Position numbers and translations under genes: made by a program. The notes below the pieces were generated by a model. It was not told where the DNA came from, did not search any database, and saw only the letters and a program-made list of their open reading frames with translations. Shown here one piece after another: positions 38,742 to 47,537 of a DNA stretch of 64,000 bases. How positions within the stretch are numbered: the first letter of the stretch is position 1; each line of letters opens with the position of its first letter. Source of the stretch: Flectonema sp. DT1601 (Eukaryota > Euglenozoa > Diplonemea > Diplonemida > Diplonemidae); contig OZ025815.1 in NCBI GenBank assembly GCA_964019425.1, positions 868,001-932,000 of the forward strand, given 5' to 3'.

Positions 38742-39652
38742 ACTATAAATAACATGGTATATAAAAAATTTAGAGTATAACAACTTTGGATATAAAAAAG
38801 ATGGTGGATTCTCGGAAAAAAAACTTGGTAGATTTCTATAAAAAAGTATGAAAGTACGCATTTTGACTGTAAAATGGTAGTTTTTTGAGTATGAAATTTT
38901 TCTGTAGGCAATCACACTATGCACAAATTTTTGAAAAAACGGGAGCCTTTTGATCCTTGGTTGCTTACCTCTAGACCTGGCTTGCCCTCCTGAAGTCCGT
39001 AGTTGTGAACATGAGTTCATGTTTCTTAATACCGCACCTCATACCTCGGTGGGATCACACTGGCTACTGACTGTAACAACTATTGGGGAAGGGAACTCCT
39101 TAGTTGTAGTTGATCCTCGTCTAGACTGCATCACCAGCACTACCAAAGCTGCACTCCGTTTTGCTTTTAGTAATTTTGACATCTCATTTATTAAGACTGG
39201 TGTGCAACCAGCTACCAACAACGTTATTTGTGGATATGTTGTCCTTTTCTGGGCTCTAAATATGAACCACGCTTATGTATCTGGAAGCAACCTCAACATT
39301 CAAGACATAGTTATCAAGCCCCCACCAGGTTGGTATGCAGAGGTGAATTTACTTCTACAGACGAGGCAACAATTGTTTCGATTCTGATCCGAGACTAATC
39401 CTAACAGCCTTGGTACACAAGACCAGCCTGTAGAACTTTAATCAGTTCAAATGTCGATAATTTAGTCAGAAAGTGAAAAAAAAAAGGTCAAAAAAAAAAA
39501 ATTTTTTTTTTTCCTGGAATCCGAATTTTGCTAAGTGTTTTTTGTGAATAATTGTACTAAAAAAACTTTGGATATAATAAAGATGGTGGATTTGGCCATT
39601 TTTTGGCTATTTGGAGACTTTTAATACACCATGATATTTATAGTTACAGTAA
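38742..39652. mobile_element. TA-flanked inverted-repeat element carrying a protease gene fragment
   Basis: The left end CTATAAATAACATGGT and the right end ACCATGATATTTATAG are imperfect inverted repeats lying within about six bases of the insertion edges. Comparison with intact sister spacers shows the insertion site TA present on both sides, as with Tc1/mariner-type TA target duplications. A direct repeat, ACTTTGGATATAA.AAAGATG, lies inside each end (38782 and 39565). Cargo is a broken Ulp1/adenain-like protease fragment; no transposase is seen. The element is therefore non-autonomous as found. Confidence 0.6.
38935..39387 (+). pseudogene. Ulp1/adenain-like (C48-type fold) cysteine protease fragment
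   Basis: A frame of 150 codons, opened by a TGA at 38932 and without an ATG at its 5' end (first ATG at codon 29), encodes the C-terminal half of a cysteine protease. It shows the ordered set of active-site features of the Ulp1/adenovirus-protease fold: GSHW with the catalytic His, VVVDPR with the acidic residue, and QPATNNVICGYVV with the oxyanion Gln and the catalytic Cys. Such proteases occur in Ulp1-bearing DNA transposons, Mavericks and large DNA viruses. Which source applies here cannot be told. The gene is 5' truncated and probably inactive. Confidence 0.55.
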
Positions 39653-39925
39653 TAACTGTTTTTGGGAGTATTGTTATGTTGCGTTCTTTATTCACCTCAT
39701 CGCTCGCAGCTTATTTCTTCTGAATTTGCTGATGATATTTATTCTCGACCACTCAATTAGTATGGTGTTTGCATTCTCTAAGTGTTAATTAGTTTTCAGG
39801 TGTTTAAATAATGTGATGCAACTCTCGTTGACGAAGTGTACGGAGTGGTGGTGTCTGTTAATATCTTTCTAGCTGTAACAGGATAGCAAGAAAATAAAAT
39901 AAAAGGAAGAGTTTGATAAAATAAA

Positions 39926-41659
39926 ATGAGTAAACTCTTTAAGGTTTGCTGTTGCTGTTTAAATGCTGCAATCAAGAAGGATGACAGCCCACTGCAAATA
40001 AAGCGTAAGAAAGTTTTTACTTTAATAAGCGTCGCTGGAATATTAGCGACAATGTTTTCGCTGCCATATGCATTTACTAGTGGCGTGTATTCTGCAGTGT
40101 TTTCAGCCGTTCTAAATCTGATTATACACATTTATTCCTTAATATACCTCTGTGTGTTAAAATATCAGGCAACAGATGGTTATATTCAAGTTACTTGTCT
40201 TTTTTTCTGCATTTCCGTTACGATGGGTGACTTCACTTCATCACTTATCCCAGGTACTCCTATTTGGCCATTGTTTGTATTAATTACTGATGTCCTTCTA
40301 TTAGCGGAGACTCCTCCAAAGTCATCAGCAACTGCAGTTATTTTTTGCTGTACATGGCTAATAATCCGAAGGTCAGAACGAGTATTCGGGTTCGGTTTGT
40401 TTGACTTTTCATGGGGAGTTCCTGATCAGGCCACTCGACGTGACGAAATCTGCGGGTGTGAAACGATGCCGTGTTCTATACCTTTTGCTCAAGGTGTTGC
40501 TGCTTTGTCTGGCGAGATGCTTGTTTTCGTCCTCGACTTTCTTTGTACTCGTGGGTTTGCTTTGTCTGTCTTGGAAGAAAAAAGAAGAATCCTGGCATCT
40601 ATCGACACGGCTAATCACATCGCAAAGTCACTGTCGAGGTTTGACTTGGAGATGGCTTCAGAGCTGTTGGATGAAGCGGTGATTCCGGATGAGCTGAAAC
40701 TCTCATTCGAATTGATTCTGGCAAATCTGAAGTCGTACCGACCCTACCTTCCCCAATCTTGCTTTCCTGAAGCTGAGCCAGAAGTTGACAGCTCACAGCA
40801 TACTGCATCTTGTGGAGTGAGTGAAACCACAGACACGGTAAGTTCTAGGGAATCGAGGCCAACTAACCTCCGCAAACCTTTTTCTGAGATGTCTGTGTCG
40901 CTTCTGGTTGCTAATGTGAGAAACTCATTAGTGGTATTGCAACACAGTCAGAAGTCATTCATGGATCTCATCAGTGATTTGGTGTCAACGTCATTCACAA
41001 TCATCTGTAAGAACAGGGGAACACTTGACCTCTTCCTGGGTGACCGCATCTTTGCTAACTTCGGGGCAACGAGAGTCCACTCTGGAAATGCACTTTCTTG
41101 TGTGGAGGCTGCGAAGGGGATTGCCAAGTCGTCGGAGGGTATCCTCATCCCTTATCAAGTTGAAGGCGGCAATTTGCTGTCGATCGACATCGGAATGGGA
41201 AGCGGAAGACTGCACTGCGGTGATCTGGGTAGTGACACTATGATCCGATACAGCTTCATCGGTAAGCTGGCTCACTTGGTGAGTGTTGTTGAGAGAGCTG
41301 CCTGTAAAATGAACATCACTATGCTCTGTGAAGGCGGGTTGTATCGCCAAGTTAGGGAATCGATTGAGATTTGTGTTCATCTTCAGACCATCCTCCACCT
41401 GGACACCATTCACCTGTTGTACGAAGTGATTGCAGGTATCCATGAAGAGGAAGCCTTTCCAGAGGAATGGATGTACCAACTTGAGTCTCGTGGAGTTGGT
41501 AAGTGGGACGCATTTAATAAGGTTGCTAGTGCTCTGTTGATGGGCGAGAAGGTATCAGACATCGGCAACGTAGCCGAAGGGACTGACTTTCGAATAAAAC
41601 AGCTTCAAATTATTATGAGGGATGGTGTTTCGACTCCTTTAGTAGTGACCAGTAGGTAA
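39926..41659 (+). CDS. Cyclase-like membrane protein (array copy 16), clear mosaic
   Basis: 577 aa. From the start to about residue 130 it is nearly copy 5 (ATMFSLPYAFTSGVYSAVFS, SSLIPGTPIWPLFVLITD). From there to span 6 it is nearly truncated copy 12 (ETPPKSSATAVIFCCTWL, RRDEICGCETMPCSIPFA, GVAALSGEM). The linker patch is DSSQHTASCGVSETTDTVSS. Private residues are RRSERVFGF and AEGTDFRIKQ. The switch inside a single reading frame is strong evidence for gene conversion or unequal crossing-over within the sensor half. Confidence 0.85.
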   Translation: MSKLFKVCCCCLNAAIKKDDSPLQIKRKKVFTLISVAGILATMFSLPYAFTSGVYSAVFSAVLNLIIHIYSLIYLCVLKYQATDGYIQVTCLFFCISVTMGDFTSSLIPGTPIWPLFVLITDVLLLAETPPKSSATAVIFCCTWLIIRRSERVFGFGLFDFSWGVPDQATRRDEICGCETMPCSIPFAQGVAALSGEMLVFVLDFLCTRGFALSVLEEKRRILASIDTANHIAKSLSRFDLEMASELLDEAVIPDELKLSFELILANLKSYRPYLPQSCFPEAEPEVDSSQHTASCGVSETTDTVSSRESRPTNLRKPFSEMSVSLLVANVRNSLVVLQHSQKSFMDLISDLVSTSFTIICKNRGTLDLFLGDRIFANFGATRVHSGNALSCVEAAKGIAKSSEGILIPYQVEGGNLLSIDIGMGSGRLHCGDLGSDTMIRYSFIGKLAHLVSVVERAACKMNITMLCEGGLYRQVRESIEICVHLQTILHLDTIHLLYEVIAGIHEEEAFPEEWMYQLESRGVGKWDAFNKVASALLMGEKVSDIGNVAEGTDFRIKQLQIIMRDGVSTPLVVTSR

Positions 41660-42277
41660 TCATGACAGTGTTAATGAAGTCTCCCTCAAATTGGTTAATA
41701 CCCAAAGTTCCTGTTAGTGATTAGGCTTCTGTATTGTCAGGTGAAGCTGAGTTTCATGTACTCAGCAGAAGTACCAGAAAAGATGGAAATGATAAAAGAT
41801 TACTTTTATCATTTCCCAAGTCATCACATCCTTGACCGTTTGTGTTATTAGCTTTCAATCAATCCATTAGCGTGAATCCGTAGATGTGTGTGCTGAATGA
41901 GAATGTAGAATGGGGCTCGCCGGTTCCAAGAGTTCTCTTACCATTCGTCACCTAGTTAAGCAGAATCCGGTTGGATTCACTCCATTGAATCAGTTTTCAA
42001 ATAATAACTGTTTTTGGGAGTATTGTTATGTTGCGTTCTTTATTCACCTCATCGCTCACAGCTTATTTCTTCTGAATTTGCTGATGATATTTATTCTCGA
42101 CCACTCAATTAGTATGGTGTTTGCATTCTCTAAGTGTTAATTAGTTTTCAGGTGTTTAAATAATGTGATGCAACTCTCGTTGACGAAGTGTACGGAGTGG
42201 TGGTGTCTGTTAATATCTTTCTAGCCGTAACAGGATAGTAAGAAAATAAAATAAAAGGAAGAGTTTGATAAGATAAA
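41660..42277 (+). repeat. Class B spacer between copies 16 and 17 with hairpin repeat
   Basis: Class B 3' block, hairpin-bearing repeat (41785-41816) and shared 5' block. Apart from point changes it matches the spacers after copies 12 and 14. No gene seen. Confidence 0.7.
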
Positions 42278-44011
42278 ATGAGTAAACTGTATAAGGTTTG
42301 CTGTTGCTGTTTGAATCTTGGAATCAAGAAGGATGACAGTCCACTGCAAATAAAGCGTAAGAAGATTTTTACCTTCATAAATGTTGCTGGAGCGTTGTCG
42401 TTACTTTTTGTGCTACCACATTCAATCTCGAGTGATTTGTACTGGTCAATGTTAGCAGGTACGTTGTCTTTGATTACTAACATTTGTTCCTTGATATACC
42501 TCTGTGTGTTAAAATATCAGGCAACCGATAGGTTTATTCAAGTTCTTTGTGTGTGTTTCTGCGTTCCTGTCGCAATGGGTGACTTCTCGGCATCACTTTC
42601 CCTAGGTACTCCTTCTTGGCCATTGTTTGTATTGCTTACTGATGTCCTTCTATTAGCGGAGACTCCTCCAAAGTCATCAGCAGCTGTGGCTGTTTTTTGC
42701 TGTACATGGTTGACAATTCGAGCCTCAGAACGAGTATACAGATACGGTTTGTATGACTTTTCATGGGGAGTTCCTGATCAGGCCACTCGACGTGACTCGT
42801 TGTGTGCGTGTGAAACGATGCCGTGTTCCGTTCCTCTTGCGGAAGGGGTTGCTGCTCTGGGAACAGAAGTAGTTATTTTTGTCCTCGACTTTCTTTGTAC
42901 TCGTGGGTTTGCCTTGTCTGTTTTGGAAGAAAAAAGAAGAATCCTGGCATCTATCGACACGGCTAATCACATCGCAAAGTCACTGTCGAGGTTTGACTTG
43001 GAGATGGCTTCAGAGCTGTTGGATGAAGCGGTGATTCCGGATGAGCTGAAACTCTCATTCGAATTGATTCTGGCAAATCTGAAGTCGTACCGACCCTACC
43101 TTCCTCAATCTTGCTTTCCTGAAGCTGAGCCTGAAGTAGAAGAATCACAGCATTCTGTAACTTATGGAATGACTGAAACCACAAACACGGTGAGTTCTTG
43201 GGAATCGAAGCCTACTAACCTCCGCAAACCTTTTTCTGAGATGTCTGTGTCGCTTCTGGTTGCTAATGTGAGAAACTCATTAGTGGTATTGCAACACAGT
43301 CAGAAGTCATTCATGGATCTCATCAGTGATTTGGTGTCAACGTCATTCACAATCATCTGTCAGAACAGGGGAACACTTGACCTCTTCCTGGGTGACCGCA
43401 TCTTTGCTAACTTCGGGGCAACGAGAGTCCACTCTGGAAATGCACTTTCTTGTGTGGAGGCTGCGAAGGGGATTGCCAAGTCGTCGGAGGGTATCCTCAT
43501 CCCTTATCAAGTTGAAGGCGGCAATTTGCTGTCGATCGACATCGGAATGGGAAGCGGAAGACTGCACTGCGGTGATCTGGGTAGTGACACTATGATCCGA
43601 TACAGCTTCATCGGTAAGCTGGCTCACTTGGTGAGTGTTGTTGAGAGAGCTGCCTGTAAAATGAACATCACTATGCTTTGTGAAGTCGGGTTGTATCGCC
43701 AAGTTAGGGAATCGATTGAGATTTGTGTTCATCTTCAGACCATCCTCCACCTGGACACCATTCACCTGTTGTACGAAGTGATTGAAGGTATCCATGAAGA
43801 GGAAGCCTTTCCAGAGGAATGGATGTACCAACTTGAGTCTCGTGGAGTTGGTAAGTGGGACGCATTTAATAAGGTTGCTAGTGCTCTGTTGATGGGCGAG
43901 AAGGTATCAGACATCGGCAACGTAGCCGAAGAGGCTGGCTTTCGAATGCAACAGCTTCAAATTATTATGAGGGATGGTGTTTCGACTCCTTTAGTAGTGA
44001 CCAGTAGGTAA
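42278..44011 (+). CDS. Cyclase-like membrane protein (array copy 17, last of the array)
   Basis: 577 aa. The sensor half is nearly identical to copy 15 (one change is LLTDVLL for LITDVLL), but it starts MSKLYKV, not MSKLFKV. The linker patch is its own (EESQHSVTYGMTETTNTVSS, WESKPTNL), closest to copy 9 at its start. It carries the HSGNALSC and CEVGLYRQ variants and the tail EEAGFRMQQ. The shared class B 3' block after it breaks off at about 44056, which marks the array end. Confidence 0.85.
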   Translation: MSKLYKVCCCCLNLGIKKDDSPLQIKRKKIFTFINVAGALSLLFVLPHSISSDLYWSMLAGTLSLITNICSLIYLCVLKYQATDRFIQVLCVCFCVPVAMGDFSASLSLGTPSWPLFVLLTDVLLLAETPPKSSAAVAVFCCTWLTIRASERVYRYGLYDFSWGVPDQATRRDSLCACETMPCSVPLAEGVAALGTEVVIFVLDFLCTRGFALSVLEEKRRILASIDTANHIAKSLSRFDLEMASELLDEAVIPDELKLSFELILANLKSYRPYLPQSCFPEAEPEVEESQHSVTYGMTETTNTVSSWESKPTNLRKPFSEMSVSLLVANVRNSLVVLQHSQKSFMDLISDLVSTSFTIICQNRGTLDLFLGDRIFANFGATRVHSGNALSCVEAAKGIAKSSEGILIPYQVEGGNLLSIDIGMGSGRLHCGDLGSDTMIRYSFIGKLAHLVSVVERAACKMNITMLCEVGLYRQVRESIEICVHLQTILHLDTIHLLYEVIEGIHEEEAFPEEWMYQLESRGVGKWDAFNKVASALLMGEKVSDIGNVAEEAGFRMQQLQIIMRDGVSTPLVVTSR

Positions 44012-45077
44012 TCATGACAGTGTTAATGAAGTCTCCCTCAAATTGGTTAATACCCGTAGGAATTACTTTGAAAGTCAATAACAAGTAGTGAAAGCCTATG
44101 ACCTCTCGCACATAATCAGTGTCACAGTGTAATACTCTTCTTTGTGTGCCAATCCCAGGAGTTCGACATGCCTTCACGATTTGGTTTCTAAGGAGTGACA
44201 TCTTCCACAAGTAATCTGTAAAAAAGCAATGCCTTCCTGCTGGGGCTGTCATGTGACTCTGTCTAATAGTTCGCATTGACTTGACAGTATCTGAAGCTAT
44301 CAGAGAGTGGTTTCTGATAGCTGTACTGAGTCAAGCCTTTATCAATCGTTGTAGACCCCCGGAAGCAGCTCTTCTTCCTTCCTCTTGTAAAAGACATAGC
44401 AGGTGTTTTGGTTTACTGCTGATTCGTGGCTTCTTAAAAAAGGGAGATATCGTTGTTGCTGTTTTTATAGCAAGCTTCCCAAGCACAGACAATAATAATG
44501 GGATAACTGACGCTCATTAAACTTATCCTGCAGCATGTATGTGTCGTGCATGTGGGGAGTTACACCTTTCCCTATTGATTTTCAGTAACTTCCTGATTTT
44601 TGGGTGTCCCCTTAACAGCCTTCTTTCAAAATCCGGAAGCTCGTCCAGCACAGATGGTACTTTTAATGATTAAGATTGGGAAACCGGAAACAAACTACCG
44701 TGTAGGTAGTGAAATGTGAGAATTAGTCATTGAATAACTTTTCTACACCATCTCTCCCCATGTTTGCTATTTCGTATTATTTTGTTGTGATAAAAGCAAT
44801 GCTGTTTTACCTGTACCTTGAGTGAGAGTCGATGGTGATAATGAAGCGCTATGCATATATTTTGAAAGAAAAGAAAAAAAAATTAACTATTTTGTTGTTT
44901 TCACCTTCCCAGGCTGGAAGTTAACAATTTTTAAACTTTCCTTTTCTTTTTTGATGGTATTAGTTTTTTTTTTTGTATTAATACCTAAAGCTAGTCAACT
45001 GTTTTTTTTTTTTTTACATTGTAAAATAATTTTTTTAATTCTCGTTAATAAACAGGGATAACAAAAAAAAAAAAAAA
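44012..45077 (+). other. Array end and unrecognised spacer
   Basis: The class B 3' block stops at GGTTAATACCC near 44056. About 1 kb of sequence follows that matches nothing else in the window. It includes a perfect 10-bp hairpin (AGCTATCAGA, 8-base loop, TCTGATAGCT; 44295-44322) and T-rich tracts. Short frames on both strands show no recognisable family. The end of the stretch (AATAAACAG, AG at 45054-45055) looks like the acceptor site of the next gene. Confidence 0.5.
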
Positions 45078-45785
45078 ATGTCAAATCCTGTGAGACGTGC
45101 AGCTACAGTGGTGCTAATGGGTGACTCTATAACGCAAGCTTCCTTGAATGGTGATGGATGGGGAAGTCAGCTTGCTAATTACTTTACACGTAGAGCTGAC
45201 GTTCTAAACAGAGGATTTAGTGGTTACAATACAGAGTGGTTAATAAAAGTGATGGAAGGTGAGAAAATAGATAGAGTTTGCTTAGTTGTGATATTCATGG
45301 GGGCTAATGATTCTGTGATTGAGGGACAAAGACAACACATATCAATTGAAAATTTTTCAAAAAATTTAGAAAAATTATTTGAGATTGCTAATAATATTGA
45401 TAGTGAAGGAACGATTAACCAAAATGTAATATTCATAACCCCGCCTCCAACAACAGAGATTACCATCCGAAAGAACTCCAACACTCAAAAGTATGCCGCA
45501 GCTGTTACTTCCGTTTGCAATAAATTATCAACAAAAGGACACAACACTTCTTGTATTAATTTATTCGACCTCATCATGTCCACGGATGATGTTAATTCTC
45601 ACCTCAGTGATGGTTTACACTTATCACAAAAGGGTAATAATGTTGTTTTTAAAGCATTGATTGATGTGATAAAAAATAAATATCCGAAATACTTGGTAAC
45701 CCCTTGTAAAGATACTGGGACGTATGGGAATAATAGATCTGTTTCAGATATGGATCAACATGCTCCATGGCATAATGATATGTGA
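45078..45785 (+). CDS. SGNH/GDSL-family esterase, IAH1-like
   Basis: 235 aa. The four conserved blocks of SGNH hydrolases are present: GDSIT with nucleophile Ser17, Gly46 in NRGFSGYNT, GAND at 75-78, and DGLH with Asp178 and His181. Length and block spacing fit the isoamyl-acetate-hydrolysing esterase (IAH1) type, a small soluble hydrolase of short-chain esters; true substrate unknown. No signal peptide, so cytosolic. The last 30 residues (ending HAPWHNDM) extend past the domain. The ATG at 45078 follows an A tract and an acceptor-like AG 23 bases upstream. Confidence 0.85.
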   Translation: MSNPVRRAATVVLMGDSITQASLNGDGWGSQLANYFTRRADVLNRGFSGYNTEWLIKVMEGEKIDRVCLVVIFMGANDSVIEGQRQHISIENFSKNLEKLFEIANNIDSEGTINQNVIFITPPPTTEITIRKNSNTQKYAAAVTSVCNKLSTKGHNTSCINLFDLIMSTDDVNSHLSDGLHLSQKGNNVVFKALIDVIKNKYPKYLVTPCKDTGTYGNNRSVSDMDQHAPWHNDM

Positions 45786-45872
45786 TTTTTTTTTTTTTTT
45801 TTTTTTTTGTAATTACACATCTTTTTTTATTATTATTACACAGCACTTTTGCATCAAAAAACAAAAAAAAAA

Positions 45873-46862
45873 ATGTCATCGGATTGTCTTTTTAAATTTG
45901 GAGTTATCGCAGACGTTCAATACGCAGACATACCTGACGGTAGTAATTACAGCAAATCACGATTTCGGTATTACCGAAAAGCGATGGAGAAGCTTGAACG
46001 AGCATCAGTTTGGTGGAAAGAAGAACAGGCATCGTTTGTGATAAATCTTGGAGACACTATTGATGGTCATAATAAAAAAAATGATATTCAAGAGTCGTCA
46101 ATGGAAAGAGTACTGACAGAAATGAAGAAATCAAACGTACCAGTTCACAGCTGTATAGGAAATCATGAGCTTCTAAACTTTTCTAGAGAACAACTGCGGT
46201 CATTCGGTTGGGGTGATCCGTCTAACAAAGACACTGACCTTCATTACGCATTTAACCCAATCGACGGATGGAAATTTATTGTTTTGGATTCGTATTTTTA
46301 TCATGTTATATTACATAATGATCACGACTACTCTTCCCCACCATTGACTAATCCTGAGTATGCTCATTGCAGAGAGCATCTTGTTAAAAAAAATCCGAAT
46401 CTCAAGGGAGGTGAAGAAACTTGGAATACTACTAATTGGTATCAAAACCTTGACGATGACATGAAGAGGTATCTACCGTACAACGGATTGTTTGGTGCTG
46501 AGCAGTTGCAATGGGTGTCAAAAAACCTTGCTGAGAGTAAGATGAAGGGTGAAAAAGTTGTTTTATGCACTCACTCACCATTCTTTCATGAGGCTAGCAA
46601 CCACAATGACATCGCAATAGATTCCCCTGAAATGATGTCGATTATAAGACAATTTCCTGATACGGTAGTATTAGTCCTCGCTGGTCATAACCACGACGGT
46701 GGTTTTTCAGTAGACGATTCGAACGTTCCTCATGTGACGTTTCCTTCACCTTTAGAGACTGATCCTGCAGTGTTAGACTGCTCTGCTTTGATCGAAATTC
46801 ACAAAAATAAAATAAATATAATTGGAAGGGGTGCTGTTCCGAGTAGGTCGTTTGATGTATAG
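45873..46862 (+). CDS. ADPRM: ADPRM-type metallophosphatase (ADP-ribose/CDP-alcohol diphosphatase)
   Basis: 329 aa from the ATG at 45873; the frame is open further 5' only through a TTG and an A tract that should be leader. The calcineurin-like metallophosphatase motifs are complete: ADVQY with Asp14 and Gln16 (Gln in place of the usual His is typical of ADPRM), GDTID with Asp61, GNHE at 96-99, THSPF, and GHNHDGG at 271-277. The FGVIADVQYAD start and the RYYR motif near 32-35 fit the Mn-dependent ADP-ribose/CDP-alcohol diphosphatase family, which hydrolyses ADP-ribose and CDP-choline or CDP-glycerol. Cytosolic. Upstream is a long T tract and TTATTACACAG, a good acceptor. Confidence 0.88.
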   Translation: MSSDCLFKFGVIADVQYADIPDGSNYSKSRFRYYRKAMEKLERASVWWKEEQASFVINLGDTIDGHNKKNDIQESSMERVLTEMKKSNVPVHSCIGNHELLNFSREQLRSFGWGDPSNKDTDLHYAFNPIDGWKFIVLDSYFYHVILHNDHDYSSPPLTNPEYAHCREHLVKKNPNLKGGEETWNTTNWYQNLDDDMKRYLPYNGLFGAEQLQWVSKNLAESKMKGEKVVLCTHSPFFHEASNHNDIAIDSPEMMSIIRQFPDTVVLVLAGHNHDGGFSVDDSNVPHVTFPSPLETDPAVLDCSALIEIHKNKINIIGRGAVPSRSFDV

Positions 46863-46930
46863 TAGGCTATATTCTAACTCTTGTTTTTTTTTTATATAAA
46901 TACTCTCTCCATCGGTTTTTTCCGCGAGAT

Positions 46931-46964
<34 letters not shown>

Positions 46965-47537
46965 TGCACATTTAAAGTTTTTCTTCAATAAAATTCATGG
47001 TCTTTGGTCTTTACAGTTTTTGACCAGGGTTTTTTCAATTTTCAAAAAAAAAAAAAAAAAAAAAAAAAAGAATTATTTTCTAGTTTACCTTTAACGAACG
47101 AAGCTTTATGCTTTGTGATAATGATGAAAGATGACGTCCTATTTGTTGAGTAATCGTATTCCCGATATTGCTGTCCTGTTGTCAACAGAATTAGCATATT
47201 ATATCTAACCTTATCAGAGTCATGGTTGGTTATTAATCGTCTCGTCTTTGTTTTTATTTTTATTTTTTCAAATAACAGGTAATCAATGCATATTACTGCT
47301 ATGTCTTGACAATCAGCAACACCATAACAGGTCCTACTGTATTCCCGATATTGCTGTCCTGATGTCAACAGAATTAGTATATTATATCTAACCTTATCAG
47401 AGTCATGGTTGGTTATTAATCATAGATGACTCACTGTGACAATCCTAACAACTAACGTTGCCTGTTAACCCAGAGATGATCAATATGAAAAAACTTCTTT
47501 CATTTAAAACAGATTATCCCCCTTTCTTCACTTTATA
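46863..47537 (+). other. Spacer with A tracts and an 86-base direct repeat
   Basis: Two long A tracts (near 46933-46961 and 47043-47069). A direct repeat of about 86 bases (ATTCCCGATATTGCTGTCCT... to GTCATGGTTGGTTATTAAT) lies at 47157-47241 and 47340-47424, differing at a handful of positions. No gene seen. An acceptor-like AG at 47511-47512 precedes the carrier gene. Confidence 0.6.

Larger units (their letters stand above)
38399..39925 (+). repeat. Class B spacer between copies 15 and 16 interrupted by a mobile element
   Basis: Class B 3' block and hairpin repeat (38524-38555). The repeat is then cut in TTTTCAAATA by an insertion of about 0.9 kb (38742-39652), and resumes at TAATAACTGTTTTT before the shared 5' block. 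The uninterrupted version, TTTTCAAATAATAACTG, is present in the spacers at 31655, 36380 and 41995. Confidence 0.75.

Noticed and set aside
43965-44276. Minus-strand frame of 103 codons at the array end
   Set aside because: It starts in unrecognised spacer and ends inside copy 17 on the opposite strand; no family resemblance.
44295-44322. Perfect 10-bp hairpin AGCTATCAGA/TCTGATAGCT as an RNA gene
   Set aside because: Single occurrence, no flanking signals; noted only as part of the spacer.
44281-44520. Plus-strand frame of 79 codons after the array
   Set aside because: No acceptor site, no recognisable motif and no ATG start; likely chance.
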